Assembly (NCBI GenBank): GCA_025175895.1
Contig: CM045987.1
Span: 38,590,113-38,654,112, forward strand
From: Wurfbainia villosa
Taxonomy: Eukaryota; Streptophyta; Magnoliopsida; Zingiberales; Zingiberaceae
DNA: 64,000 nucleotides
Reading direction: 5' to 3'
Shown: piece after piece, positions 29,375 through 40,380 of the stretch
How positions within the stretch are numbered: the stretch's first letter is position 1
How the letters are laid out: each line of letters starts with the position of its first letter
Program-made: the position numbers and the translations under genes
Notes under the pieces: generated by a model
Seen by the model: the letters and a program-made list of their open reading frames with translations, nothing else
Database searches by the model: none
Told to the model about the DNA's origin: nothing

Positions 29375-31857
29375 TGTTGGGATGTATACTGAAAGCCTAG
29401 CTCTTTTGTATGGACATCTTTATTTTGAAATAAGAATCACATGATCATTGTTTGCACGTTATATTTATATGTGTGCATATTGTCTAATATTTTACATTGT
29501 AGATAACATGGTGCCTGGGTGCGGCACAGAAGATCATGTTATCAGTCCCTTGTAGAATATAAGTAGAGGCTCACAACCAAGATGGTTTTGGACAAACCAT
29601 TGGCATGGTTGTAGTGTAGCTTGGTATTGTTTTATCTTGAACATAGAGTTACACTAGTACACCTCGGTGTATTGAGCAGGACCGACATAGAGGTGATTCC
29701 ATTTATTGCTGACTACATAATTGAATCGGACCTCGGATATTATGTTGTACATGCTCTTAATCCCGATATAATAACGGGCACATGTACTTAGTATTTATTT
29801 CTTTGATTTACCAGAGGGTGAGATTTCTATGGATTAAATCAATATGCCCGGTCAGTTGGGAAGTGATATTATTTACATGGTGTGCCGTTGATTCTAGGAG
29901 GAATCCGTGTCCTATATATTAGGTTGATGATGTCCTTGAGGAGCTCATAAGGTTCATCATGTAAACCCCGCAGTTGACTTAGTCAGCATGATGATAAGGT
30001 TGAGTGGTACTACTCGAGGAGTTAGATGTTAATTAATTGATGGTCAGTAAATCAATTAATTGACGGACATTCGATATCTTAAACACGGGGAGATAAATGT
30101 ACAAATAATATATGGAGCCCATATTAATTTATGGGGGTTGGTGAGGTAGTTCGATGATGATCCTCTAGTGGAATGGAACATAATTGATGGATCAAGTTTG
30201 TGTGGTTCCGATCCATCGGGTGGCCAAGACCCAACTCCTCCTCATGGTCCCTATCGTAGCCTTATATAAACCTCATAAAGTCTAGATCAAATGATGGAAA
30301 ACAAATCTCTAGATCCGACGGTTAGGATTGAATCCCTAGAACCGACGGTGGAGATTAGATCTCTAGATCCGACGGTTGGGATTAAATTCCTAGAACCGAC
30401 GGTTGAGATTAAATCTCTAGATCCGACGGTTGGGATTATTTCCTAGAACCGACGGTTGAGATTAAATCTCTAAATCCGACGGTTGAGATTAAAACCTTAG
30501 AAGCGACGGTGGAGATTAAACCAAGGCCTAAACCTAACTCTATATAAAAGGGAGAGGAAAGGTTGGATAAGGTGGGCGGCAAGAAAATTGGGAATTAGTT
30601 CCTATATTTTTGGCTACCTCATCAATAACCAATTTTCTCCTAAGTTCTATATAAGGGAGCATGGGTTGGGCGGCAACTAAGTTTTATAGATGGTTCATGA
30701 TGGATGCTAAGGAAATTAGGGTTTTGCCTAGCATTACTTGGGCGGCAAGCAACCTCAAGGAGGAAACCCTAATTAGGGTTTTGGCTCCTTAGGTTGGGCG
30801 GCCAAGGTGGTGGAGCTAGAGGGGGCGGCAACCTATGGATGAGCTTGTCTTCTTCCTTGGAGGTGGCTAGCTCCTAGATCTCTCCTCTCCACCATGCTTA
30901 GGCGGCAAGAAACCTATGGAGGAAACCCTAATTAGATTAGGGTTTGGCTCTTTGGATTAGGCGGCTAGGTTTGGAAGTTATGGTTGGGCGGCAACTATAG
31001 GGGAAGGGCTCATCTTCTTCCTTCTAAGGGTTGGCCGGCCACTACCTTCTCTTCCTCTACCTTGGGCGGCAAGAAATCCAAAGGAAGCTTGGTTGGGCGG
31101 CTAGGGTTTGGAAGGTAAGGTAGGTGGCAACTATAGGGGAAGTGTTCTTCTTCTTCCTAGGGTGTTGGCCGGTTCCTATCCTTTTTCCTATACCTTTGGT
31201 GGTGCCCAACCTATTCCTCTTTTCCCTTTGTTTTCCTCTTGGCCGGCGGCACTAGGAGCTAGGGTTTGTCCCTAGTTCGGTTGCTTGGTTGTTTCCTTTA
31301 TGTTCTCTCTATTCTTGGGGCCGGCGGCATCAATCCTTTGTGGATTGGTGGTTGGCTCAAGCAAGAAGGGAAAGAGAGTTCTTCATTCTTTGGATTGAAG
31401 AAGATCTAAGAAGCTTCAACTTGTGGAGGATCTTCGCCCACACGAAGTCTACAAGGAGGTTAGGACATACGATAGAAGATCAAGAGGTATAAAAGTTTTA
31501 TAACTTTAATTTCAGATCTGAGCATGTTCTTATATATGATGATTATACATGTGTGTATATGAATATATATTGTATAATCATGGACCCCGAAGACAAACAC
31601 AAAAACTGGCGATCCGTCCGTCGTCTCGTCCGCGGCTAACCGACTAGAAGAGTTGTGTTGCTTGAACAACTAGTTTGTTCAAGCGATCGCTCGAGTCGTT
31701 AGCACGACGATGAATTGGTTGTGCTTAGGAAACTCATCCCATCCGGATTAGTTTTCATTAGTGAAAATTTTAATCCGGGGACATGGGAGCCTATGAGCAT
31801 TCCGAGGATTAGCACATCGCCAATAATTGGTATCAGAGCTTCTGGGCAATACCAACA
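29375..31857 (+). repeat. B1 3' LTR, 2483 bp
   Basis: Nearly identical to the 5' LTR, including the 27-bp array (about 30306-30520), TATA box (30541-30550) and extra primer-site copy (31828-31839). By eye I saw about a dozen to a few dozen differences, such as GGGCGGC present here and lost at two places in the 5' LTR. Confidence 0.93.
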
Positions 31858-32592
31858 GATTCTTTTTATTTATTGATATGTATTTCGTGATTTAGTTCTA
31901 TTGTGTGATTTTTGGATTAATGTTACGTAATTGCTAGCCACTCTTTCGTGTGTTCTTAGGGGTTAAGGGATGTACTTAGCTATGAACTGAGACTCTGGAT
32001 CCATAGAAAAAAACCTGAGAATTTAGTTATAGGTAATGATCAAAGTCTAGATAATTTTGCGGGGTTCTACTGACAAGTTCCTGCAACGTCAAAGGTTATC
32101 TACCAACGGACATCATGAAAGTAATTAAACCTATCGTGAATTTTAAGAACATCTAAGATTTACTTGGAGACATTCTTATTATTCACCGGTAGTAGGACGA
32201 AGGTTCTGACTTGCCTAAATCTAGTGACAGGATCTTAGGTAACGAAGTCACCTGAGTTCGAATACAGTGAAAGTAGGAATCTTGTCTATGTAACATATCA
32301 TTATGACCTCGAGAGAGGCTAATGATTACCTTAGAATGTGTCTCCATCATGAATACATGTCAATACCTGAGAATCTCTCCTTGATATCTGATATAACAGC
32401 AAAACTGACAACCTAGCATAAATCTCAAAAGCAATTCTTTATTTTGATTCTCCTTACTTGACCATTACTCAACGAATTAACTCTTCTAGATAATCTTCCT
32501 TTGCAAACAACTAGTACTTGACAAAGTCTCTATGAGATCGATATTTTTATTACTTGACAATGACCACGCACTTGTGGATTGAATTGACATCA
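31858..32592 (+). repeat. H 3' LTR, second part, with B1 right duplication
   Basis: GATTC (31858-31862) is the right duplication of B1. The rest continues the LTR of H to GACATCA at 32592, pairing TGATG with CATCA at the two ends. The text AACAACTAGTACTTGACAAA followed by TCTCTATGAGATCGA near the end is familiar from Athila-type LTRs. No gene is seen. Confidence 0.58.
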
Positions 32593-33597
32593 AACTTGCA
32601 TACTTTATTCTTGTCGATAGAAGTGAAACCCTCAAGTTGTATCATATATACATCCTTAGAAAGATTTCCATTTAATAAAATTATTTTCACATTCATCTGT
32701 CATATCTCATAATCATAATAAGTTGCTATAGCCAGGGGTATCTGAATGGATTTAAGCATATCTACTGGTAAAAAGGTTTCATCATAGTCAATACCTTGTC
32801 TTTGACGATATCCATTTTGCCATTAACCTTGCTTTATAGGTAATTACATTACCATCCATGTCAATTTTCTTCTTGAAAATACACTTGCACCGTAAAGGCA
32901 TTATGCCTTTGGGTGGGTCGGCCAAGTTCCAAACTTGAATTTTGAAAATGGAATCTTGTCATTTTTTGCTTTTTGAACTTTTCAAAACTTCTTCATAACT
33001 AGTAGGCCCCTCATCCTATATTAGTAGCACGTCATCTGATTCACGATTAAGAAATTCATATCTCTCAGGAATATGACATATCCTACTAGATCTACAAAGA
33101 GGTGGTATATTATCATGTTCAATCATTATTTCATCCTTATGAATAATTGACTATGGTTCTTGACTAGGCATCCCTTGTGTATCTATTAGAGTATCTTGAA
33201 CTACACTTAGCTCAAACTCACTCCCACTATTTTTTCTATAAGAGATACTCTTTTTCTAGGAATACAACATACCATGAGACAAACACCTTTTATTCCAAGA
33301 GATGATAGAATTGGTAACCCCTTGTTTCCTCAGGGTAACCAATAAATAAATACTTATCAAACTTAGCCTTCAGATCGTCTGATATTGTCCTCTTCATATA
33401 AGCAGAATAATCCCATGTCTATAAATAAGACAAATGAGGTTTCTTACCATTCCATATTTGATATGGAGTAATAGAGATTGCCTTAGTCGGGACTCTATTT
33501 TGCAAGTAAATAGCAATCTTGAGTGCTTAACCCCAAAAAGACATTAGTAGACTTGCAAGCTGCATCATTGACCTAGCCATGTCCAACAAGATTTGGA
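32593..33597 (-). pseudogene. Element E: RT start and integrase C-end of an old Copia
   Basis: On the minus strand the text starts at 33597 in the integrase (QILLDMARSMMQLASLLMSF), continues with NRVPTKAISITPYQIWNGKK and LKAKFDKYLFIGYPEETRGY, then a degraded linker and RT (GKMDIV, VKTAFLNG-like text, EGFTSIDKNKVCKL). It is full of stops. At 32592/32593 it is cut by the LTR of H exactly inside the RT word KVCKL, so E was the target of H. Confidence 0.75.
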
Positions 33598-33599
33598 TT

Positions 33600-33661
33600 G
33601 GTAGACCTACCTCTTCGCAGGTCTGATAGGGTATGTCGTCAGCCTGAGAGATACTCATTTC
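33600..33661 (+). repeat. 62-bp piece of family A at a deletion scar in E
   Basis: The plus strand reads VDLPLRRSDRVCRQPERYSF, the linker between integrase and RT of family A (compare 1597-1660 and 53590-53650). It lies between the pre-integrase and integrase remnants of E, in the opposite orientation, where several hundred bases of the E integrase are missing. It looks like filler DNA copied in during break repair. Confidence 0.75.
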
Positions 33662-34211
33662 CTTTAAAAGGTAATTTATCCATCTTGCCTCTTAAGCATG
33701 AAGTGCATGTATCAAATGAATATAATTCAAATGATTCCAAAATGTCAAACTCGTGCAATTTAGATGTTTTTCTTACTTATATGACCAAGGTGATATTGCC
33801 ACATATAGGAGGTTACTTGACTATCTATTTTAGTGTGTTTACTATTTTATTTCGATATTGAATGTGTCATTGGATATATCTAATGCATAGATCCCATTGT
33901 TCAACGTTCCAAACCCATAGAGAACACCATTCAACATAATGTAATAACAATTTTTACTTAAAGTCAAATAAAAACCTTTTTCTATTTAAACTAGAAATAG
34001 AAATAATATTCTTTATTAATGCATGAACATAAAAACAATTACCCAACTCTTAAACTAGTTCAGTAGGTAATCATAGAAAATAAGTCCCTATGGCTACAAC
34101 AACAACCTTTGCTTCATTGCAAACCCTTAAATCTACTTCTCCCTTAATTAGTCATCTACTGTTCTTAAATCCCTGTATGTCATTACATATGTAGGAGTCA
34201 TACCTGGTATC
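33662..34211 (-). pseudogene. Element E: protease and pre-integrase remnant
   Basis: From 34211 leftward the minus strand shows the active-site area DTRYDSYICNDIQGFKNSR (Gly of DTG lost), KGEVDLRVCNEAKVVVVAIG, then a degraded pre-integrase domain and CTSCLRGKMDKLPF next to the filler. Many stops. Together with 32593-33597 this is the oldest layer of the left half. Confidence 0.68.
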
Positions 34212-34226
34212 CTACTGTTCTTAAAT
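34212..34226 (+). repeat. 15-bp templated insertion between E and C
   Basis: CTACTGTTCTTAAAT repeats 34156-34170 of E exactly and sits right at the junction with the truncated LTR of C. It is not part of the intact C LTR at 50718-51933. Confidence 0.7.
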
Positions 34227-34833
34227 AGTCGACTGCCTTGTCGTGGCACTTGGCTGAATGGAGTCTCACTCGACTGCGTACCGTGATCACTCCATCAGTC
34301 GACTGATGGAGGGATCAGTCGACTGATGAGTGTGCCGTTGGATGATGATGATTATGAATCCCGTGAATCCTACGCTCGAAGTTGTTAATCATGCGGTAGT
34401 CGATCGATCGTCAGAATCACCGATCGATCATGGCCCAATGGGAAAATCAACCCTCTCCCTATAAAAAGAGGGCTTGTGGTGGTTGAAAGGGTTAAAGCTT
34501 ACTTTCTGATCATCCTTTCAAGCCTTCATGAATTTTCCAAGATTTCTAGTGTTTTAATTCCCCTCCTCCTCTCTAAACTTCATCTTCATCCTTTGTAAGA
34601 AGAGGAGGGTTGTTGTAAAAAGAAAGCTTCATAGTGAGATTGATTAGGGTTGATCCACCTTAAGGATTGTCGTGGAGTAGGAGCGTTATCTCCGAACCAT
34701 GTAAAGGATTTGTGTTAGCATTGTGTTTTCTTTTCTTTTACTATTGTTTTTGTTTGTGCTTCCGCTAATCATTTTTGTAGAAATGAAAATAAGCTATTCA
34801 CCCCCCCCCTCTAGCTTCCAACGATCTCCTACA
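34225..34833 (+). repeat. C 5' LTR, truncated
   Basis: Matches the C 3' LTR from about 51286 to its end CTACA; the first half is deleted. It keeps CAGTCGACTG-type palindromes (34226-34330), CGATCGATCG text (about 34402-34430), a TATA box (TATAAAAAG, about 34460) and the U5 motif CTATTCACCCCCCCC with CTCTAGC. Confidence 0.88.
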
Positions 34834-34835
34834 AG

Positions 34836-34847
34836 TGGTATCAGAGC
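34836..34847 (+). promoter_or_regulatory. C primer-binding site
   Basis: TGGTATCAGAGC two bases after the LTR end CTACA, complementary to initiator Met-tRNA. Confidence 0.88.
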
Positions 34848-34856
34848 CCGGATCAC

Positions 34857-35430
34857 ATCGGAAGATCTAACAATCAACCGGAGCACGATCGCTTTCCAAG
34901 AGGGGTATAGCACGGCGAGGACTCCTTTCTTTGATGGCAACGATTTCGGCTACTGGAAAGGTAGGATGAAGTACTACCTTATGAATGATATTGACAATTG
35001 GTTTAGCATTATAGACGGATTCTCGAAGTCGGTCGATGAACACGGAGCGCCCATACCGACCAAGGATTGGATGAGAGACATGACCAAGAAGGCTCAAGCC
35101 AACGCCAAAGCAACAACCACACTTCAATGTGGGTTGTCAAAAGAGCAACTAAGCAAGGTGGGGCCTTTTGAATCGGCGAAGGAGCTTTGGGAGAAGCTAA
35201 TTGAGCTCAAAGAGGGATCCAAGGAAACAAGAAGAGCCAAGAGAGATCTCTTAATAGGCCAACTCCAAAGTTTTGCCATGAAGACCAACGAAACTGTGAG
35301 CCAAATGCACTATCGCTTCAAGAAAGTAGTCAACAAACTACATGTGATAGGTGAGAAGGTCGACAACCAAGACCTTGTGAGGTATGTACTCTAATCCTTC
35401 CCTAGAACAACCTTATGGGCTTCAATGGTA
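34857..35430 (+). pseudogene. C gag, first part
   Basis: The frame reads ITSEDLTINRSTIAFQ, then RTPFFDGNDFGYWKGRMKYY, typical of Copia gag, and continues through ELWEKLIELKEGSKETRRAK (UBN2-type capsid region) and FAMKTNETVSQMHYRFKKVV. No ATG is present at the expected start; an upstream ATG lies in the LTR. One TAA stands after RYVL, followed in frame by SFPRTTLWAS. LTR D then interrupts after the duplication TGGTA. Confidence 0.87.
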
Positions 35431-36896
35431 TGTTGGTGCAATCGGCCCAGGTCACGATTGACCAGGACTCGAGTTTGGCTCGAGTGGTGTTTTGATGTGT
35501 TTTGATGTTTCGACAAAAACATATGACAATGTAATTGTCATTTGGTAAAGTCCAAGTCTTGAGTACTTCGCATGGAAAGTCCAAGTGGGACACTTGGCAT
35601 TGGAAAAAGTCTAAGCATGGGTCTTGGCAATGTAAAGTCCAACATGGGTTGGCAAGGGAAAGTCCAAGCATGGTCTTGGCATGAAAAGTCCAAGCATGGT
35701 CTTGGCATGGAAAGTCCAACATGGGTTGGCATTTGAAGTCCAAGGGGTTTGATATTGGCGGCGTAAAGTCCAAGCGGTAGTCTTGGCAGCATAAGTCCAA
35801 TGGTTGGCGGCGTAAAGTCCAAGCGGAGTCTTGGCGGCGTAAGTCCAATGTGCCATGGCAGTGTAGACACCGTTAGCATGACATAGTCGACGGAAGCACC
35901 TGAAGGCTAGCGCGATGGATGAACAAGTCATGGATGACTTGGAGGGATCCGAGAGGCGTGAGGCTGATGGAGGTGGCTAGAAGGCTTAGTTGTAGGCTAA
36001 GGGTGGTCTAGCAAGTATGGGGGAACCATACTTGGGTTAAAATCTCATGTTTGAGGTGTGCCAGTCGACTGGTGCCATGTGGCAGTCGACTGGACCGAGT
36101 CAACTAGGGTTTGACTGCGGGTTATGGCCTAGCGATCGGCGCGAAGGTGGGGCGATCGATGATGGCTCAGCGATCGTGATCGTGTGATCAGTCGACTGGT
36201 GCTCGAGAAATCGGCCACATAATGGAGTCGAGACTCGACTGGTCGAGTGAGGACTCCATCAGTCGTGATGGTCTGTCGATCGGTGATGAAGGTTCCGATT
36301 GGACTTATCCAGGCGTGGATCTAGGTTGTCTCACGACAGCGATGGCATCGATCGTGATGGTCCCGATCGAGATCTACTTTTGTTGAAGCTTTATATGGAG
36401 CTCGTGATGGAGGAAAAACCAATCGGTTCTTGAGGGCTATTGGGGAGATTTGTTGGTGCAAATCAGGTCTCTAAGTGCAAGCAAGCAACCAAGCATTCAA
36501 GCAATCAAAACAAGTGTTGTAAAGTCTTTTCTTTACTTGTATTTCGTATTCATTATTGTAATTGCTTGTATTTGTATCTTATTGTTGTAAGATTACTTGT
36601 AAGGGGTTTCTCCACCCTTGACTTGTGTCAAGAAGAAGTTTTATTGGTTAGTGGTGTTTGTGGCATCGCTAGGGTTCGTACAAACCCAATCCGTGGAGTA
36701 GGAACCGGTTCGATTCCGAACCACGTTATATGCTCTTGTTGTGATTTGTGTTGTGTCCATTTCGTTATTGCTTTTATTATTATATATATTCCATTGCGCT
36801 AACGAAATTGTAGACACGAACGAGATTGAATTCCATCTACGATCGGGCGAAACGCTATTCACCCCCCCCCCTCTAGCCATTCCAATATTCCTAACA
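35431..36896 (+). mobile_element. Solo LTR D, 1466 bp, inside gag of C
   Basis: Starts TGTTGGTGCAATC, ends CCTAACA, and is flanked by the perfect duplication TGGTA (35426-35430 and 36897-36901). It is related to the LTR of I. U3 holds TCCAAG/CTTGGCA tandem text (35548-35860), then CAGTCGACTG and CGATCG words (36060-36380). Near the end is CTATTCACCCCCCCCCC with CTCTAGC. No internal region remains, so it is a recombination product of a full element. Minus-strand open frames here reflect the repeats only. Confidence 0.93.
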
Positions 36897-37990
36897 TGGT
36901 AGATGCCTATAAGGCCTCTAGGGATCTTTCTTTGGTTAAATTAGATGAGTTATTTTGTGAATTTGAATTGCATGAGCAAGCTAACACTTCATCCAAAGAG
37001 AAAGGTGTAGCTCTTTTTGTAGGAAAGAAGGACAAGAAGAAGAAGGAGAAGAAAGAAGTATCTTCCTCATCTGAATCCGAGGAAGATCCATCTAGTAGTG
37101 AAGAAGAGCTATCGGCAAGCGAGGTGGCTCATTATGTAAAGAAGTATGGTGGGAGGTCAAGGAAACTCACCAAGAAAGATGTGAGGAGAATGTTCCAATC
37201 CTCCAAAGGTAAAACCTCAACTAGTTCAATTCCTTCATCTAACGTAACTTGTTATGATTGCAACAAGAAAGGGCATATCAGGCCAAATTGCCCGAAACTA
37301 AAGAAGGAGGAGAAAGAAAAAAAGCATAAGGAGAAGAAGGAAAAGAAGGAAAAGAAAAAGGAGGCAATGGTGGCACAAACATGGGACACACTAAGTTTGG
37401 AGGACTCTTCCGATGATGAAGAAGTATGTCATGCCACCCGGAACCTAGCTCTCATGGCCTTGGAGGAGGAAGCCGGAAGCTCAAGTAAGGAGTCCTCATC
37501 CTCTTCCTCAAGCGACGAATCATCATCAAGTGATGATGAGGTAAACAACTCCCCTAGGGTAGATTTACTTTATAAAACCATTGCATGTCTTCAAAATGCT
37601 CTAAATAGATCAAAAACTATGATTAAGGACTTAAAAGTAGAAATTAAGTCACTTAAAAATGTAGAACCACTTTGTGATGATACATGTACACTTAGAGATG
37701 AAAATGATGAATTAAGAAAAGAAATTGGTGAACTAAGATCATGCTTAGAAAAATTTACAAATAGCTCTAAATACCGAGATATGATAATTAAGGATCAAAG
37801 GGTTATTTACAACAAGGCTGGAATAGGATATAGGCCTAAGGAAAAGGAGGTAGCCTTTACATCCCTTATTAGTAGAAAATCCACCGTTAGGAGCAAGGTT
37901 AGAAAGGCTTGGGTCCCTAAGAAGTTTTTGATTGATGCTAGTGGTCCTAAAATTTGGGTGCCTAAGGCTTGCATTTTTCATGTTATATAG
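36897..37990 (+). pseudogene. C gag, second part
   Basis: The frame continues MVDAYKASRDLSLVKLDELF, a Lys/Glu-rich stretch, SGGR-like basic text with LTKKDVRRMFQSSKGK, then one intact zinc knuckle CYDCNKKGHIRPNC (CX2CX4HX4C). A run of KKEKK repeats, an acidic Ser-rich region and a predicted coiled coil (SKTMIKDLKVEIKSLKN, ENDELRKEIGELRSCLEKF) follow, ending KAWVPKKFLIDASGPKIW. A TAG at 37988-37990 stands where the frame should run into protease. Gag packages the element RNA. Confidence 0.9.
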
Positions 37991-38150
37991 GTAGAAGAAC
38001 CAAGCTTATGGATTGTTGATAGTGGGTGCTCAAAACACATGACCGGTGATGAGAGAAAATTTTTCACTATCAACCATACTAGTAAGGGGAAGGTGTCTTT
38101 TGGAAATAGTGGCAAACTTAAGATTCTAGGAAAAGGCACAATTGAGGTAT
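37991..38150 (+). pseudogene. C protease, first part
   Basis: In frame with gag after the TAG. The active site is LWIVDSGCSKHMTGD, followed by FGNSGKLKILGKGTIEVS. B2 with duplication CCTCC interrupts here; the frame resumes at 46715 with NLAIHKVLLVKNMKFNLLSV, the expected next part. Confidence 0.9.
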
Positions 38151-38155
38151 CCTCC

Positions 38156-39764
38156 TGTTGCCGCCCAACCTAATCCCAAAACCCTAACCCTAGCCGCCCA
38201 ACCCCAATCCTATCCCATCTAGGTTTTGGTTGCAGCCCAAGGGAAGCCATCCTAATTCCATCCAACCTAAGCCATAGAAGGAAAGGTAAAACTTGGGCGC
38301 CGGCCAAATCAAGGAGGAATAGGGAGGATGGGTTGCCGGCCAACAATTGGAAGAAGGAGAAGCCTTGCCGCCCAACATTATCAACCAAACCCTAACCCTA
38401 ATCTCCTTTTCTTGCCGCCCAAGCAACCTTGTCTCAATTAGGTTTTTCATCTATATCTTTAGCCAACCAAGCCTAAGCCCCTATTTATAGAACTTAGGAG
38501 AAAGTTGGTTATTGATGAGGTAGCCAAAAATATAGGAACTAATTCCCAATTTTCTTGCCGCCCAAGGGTAGCAAGGAATTAGTAAACTTTTTCTTCCTAT
38601 AATCTTGCCGCCCAACTTATCCAACCTTTCCTCTCCCTTTTATATAGAGTTAGGTTTAGGCCTTGGTTTGATCTCCACCGTCGGTTCTAGGGTTTTAATC
38701 TCAACCGTCGGATTTAGAGATTTAATCTCAACCGTTGGTTCTAGGGTTTTAATCCCAACCGTCGGATCCAGAGATTTAATCTCAACCGTCGGTTCTAGGG
38801 ATTTAATCCTAACCGTCGGATCTAGAGATTTAATCTCAACCGTCATTTGATCTAGACTTCATGAGGTTTATATTAGGCTACGATAGGGACCATGAGGAGG
38901 AGTTGGGTCTTGGCCACCCGATGGATCGGAACCACACAAACTTGATCCATCAATGATGTTCCATTCCACTAGAGGATCATCATCGAACTACCTCACCAAC
39001 CCCATAAATTAATATGGGCTCCATATATTATTTGTACATCCATCTCCCCGTGTTTAAGACATCGAATGTCCATCAATTAATTGATTTACTGACCATCAAT
39101 TAATTAACATCTAATTCCTCGAGTAGTACCACTCAACCTTATCATCATGTTGACAAAGTCAACCTGCAGGGTTTACATGATGAACCTTATGAGCTCCTCA
39201 AGGGGACATCATCAACCTAATACATAGGACACGGATTCCTCCTATAATCAACGACACACCATGTAAATAATATCATTTCCCAACTTACCGGGCATATTGA
39301 TTTAATCCATAGAAATCTCACCCTCTGGTAAATCAAAGAAATAAATACTAAGTACATGTGTCCATTATTATATCGGGATTAAGAGCATGTACAACATAAT
39401 ATCCGAGGTCCGATTCAATTATGTAGTCAGCAACAAATTGAATCACCTCTATGTCGGTCCTGCTCAATACACCTAAGTGTACTAGTGTAACTCTATGTTC
39501 AAGACAAAATAATACCAAGCTACACTACAACCATGCCAATGGTTTGTCCAAAACCATTTTGGTTGTGAGCCTTTACTTATATTCTACAAGGGACTGATAA
39601 CATGATCTTCTGTGCCGCACCCAGGCACCATGTTATCTACAATGTAAAATATTAGACAATATGCACACATATAAATATAACGTGCAAACAATGATCATGT
39701 GATTCTTATTTCAAAATAAAGATGTTCATACAAAAGAGCTAGGCTTTCAGTATACATCCCAACA
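38156..39764 (-). repeat. B2 3' LTR, short form, 1609 bp
   Basis: On the minus strand it starts TGTTGGGATG and agrees with other B LTRs through the 27-bp array (about 38676-38850, roughly six units) and TATA box (38638-38648). Beyond about 38500 it departs: about 340 bases rich in GCCGCCCAA words replace the usual 1.2 kb, ending GGCGGCAACA. The duplication beside it shows this end was the integrated one. Confidence 0.88.
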
Positions 39765-39775
39765 ATCTCCCACTT
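39765..39775 (-). promoter_or_regulatory. B2 polypurine tract
   Basis: Minus-strand AAGTGGGAGAT directly before the 3' LTR, identical to that of B1. Confidence 0.87.
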
Positions 39776-40380
39776 ATACTAAAAGACTATGTTGTCCTCT
39801 TACTGCCATACATCTGATTCCCCTTCCCTCCACATGCCTATCAAAGCTCTCGCCAGAAGGGCCTTAGTGAAAGGGTCTACCAGGTCATCCTCTGATGCAA
39901 TCTTGGCGACAGCAACTTCTACCTCCTTAACGATTTCTCGTATCAGGTGGTACTTGCACTATATGTGTTTACTAACCTTATGGGCTCGTGGTTCCTTCGA
40001 GTTTGCAACTGCACCATTATTATCACAATAAATTGTGATAGTTCTGGGCAAACCAGGAATCACATCCAAGTCCATTAGGAAATTCCTGAGCCACCCAGCT
40101 TCTTTGGCCGCCTTAGAGGCTGCCATACAGTCAACTTCCATGGTAGAGTCCACCACGCATTTCTGCTAGACACTCTTCCATACTATGGCTCCACCTCCCA
40201 AAGTAAACACAAACCCTGAGGTAGACTTACTATTATCCCTATCAGATTGAAAATCAGAATCTGTGTAACCCACAGGGAGTAATTGGTTTGCCCAGTAAAC
40301 TAGCATATAATCCCTAGTCCTTCTCAGGCACTACAATATATGCTTTACCGCAGTCCAATATCCACATCTGGATTACTTTG
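39776..40380 (-). pseudogene. B2 RNase H
   Basis: Minus-strand pieces match B1 RNase H: STMEVDCMAASKAAKEAGWL, the third Asp in TIYCDNNGAVANSKEPRAHK and, nearer the LTR, the DDLVDPFTKALL end. The text after KHI carries a stop where B1 reads ECKYHLIREI. The start of the domain (GYTDSDFQSD-like) is present at about 40240-40270. Confidence 0.85.

Larger units (their letters stand above)
22664..31857 (+). mobile_element. Copia element B1, complete with both LTRs, defective
   Basis: The element is 9194 bp long with LTRs of 2477 and 2483 bp, a Met-tRNA primer site, a purine tract and the duplication GATTC. The LTRs differ only by scattered changes, so insertion was fairly recent. The coding region was already crippled: most of gag is missing, and integrase and RT carry deletions that B2 shares. 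B1 must have moved with enzymes from another element. Confidence 0.93.
21124..32592 (+). mobile_element. Athila-like Gypsy element H, 3' end only, split by B1
   Basis: Visible parts are an AT-rich 3' UTR, a purine tract and one LTR (21943-22663 plus 31863-32592). The text GTTTAAGTTTGGGGGTG before TGATGAG is typical of Athila 3' ends. The pol genes should lie to the left, beyond G, outside the window. The LTR end CATCA is followed directly by RT code of the minus-strand element E, so H sits inside E. Confidence 0.55.

Noticed and set aside
35402..35931. Cys/Trp-rich minus-strand frames with CQDHAWTFHAKT text (also near 50777-51103 and 61467-61944)
   Set aside because: They come from TCCAAG/CTTGGCA repeats in the U3 of D, C and I, and all three frames show them.
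38605..38850. Frames with repeated SLDPTVEIKSLEPTV text (also at 45582-45791)
   Set aside because: The 27-bp LTR array is a multiple of three, so it gives a periodic peptide without being coding.
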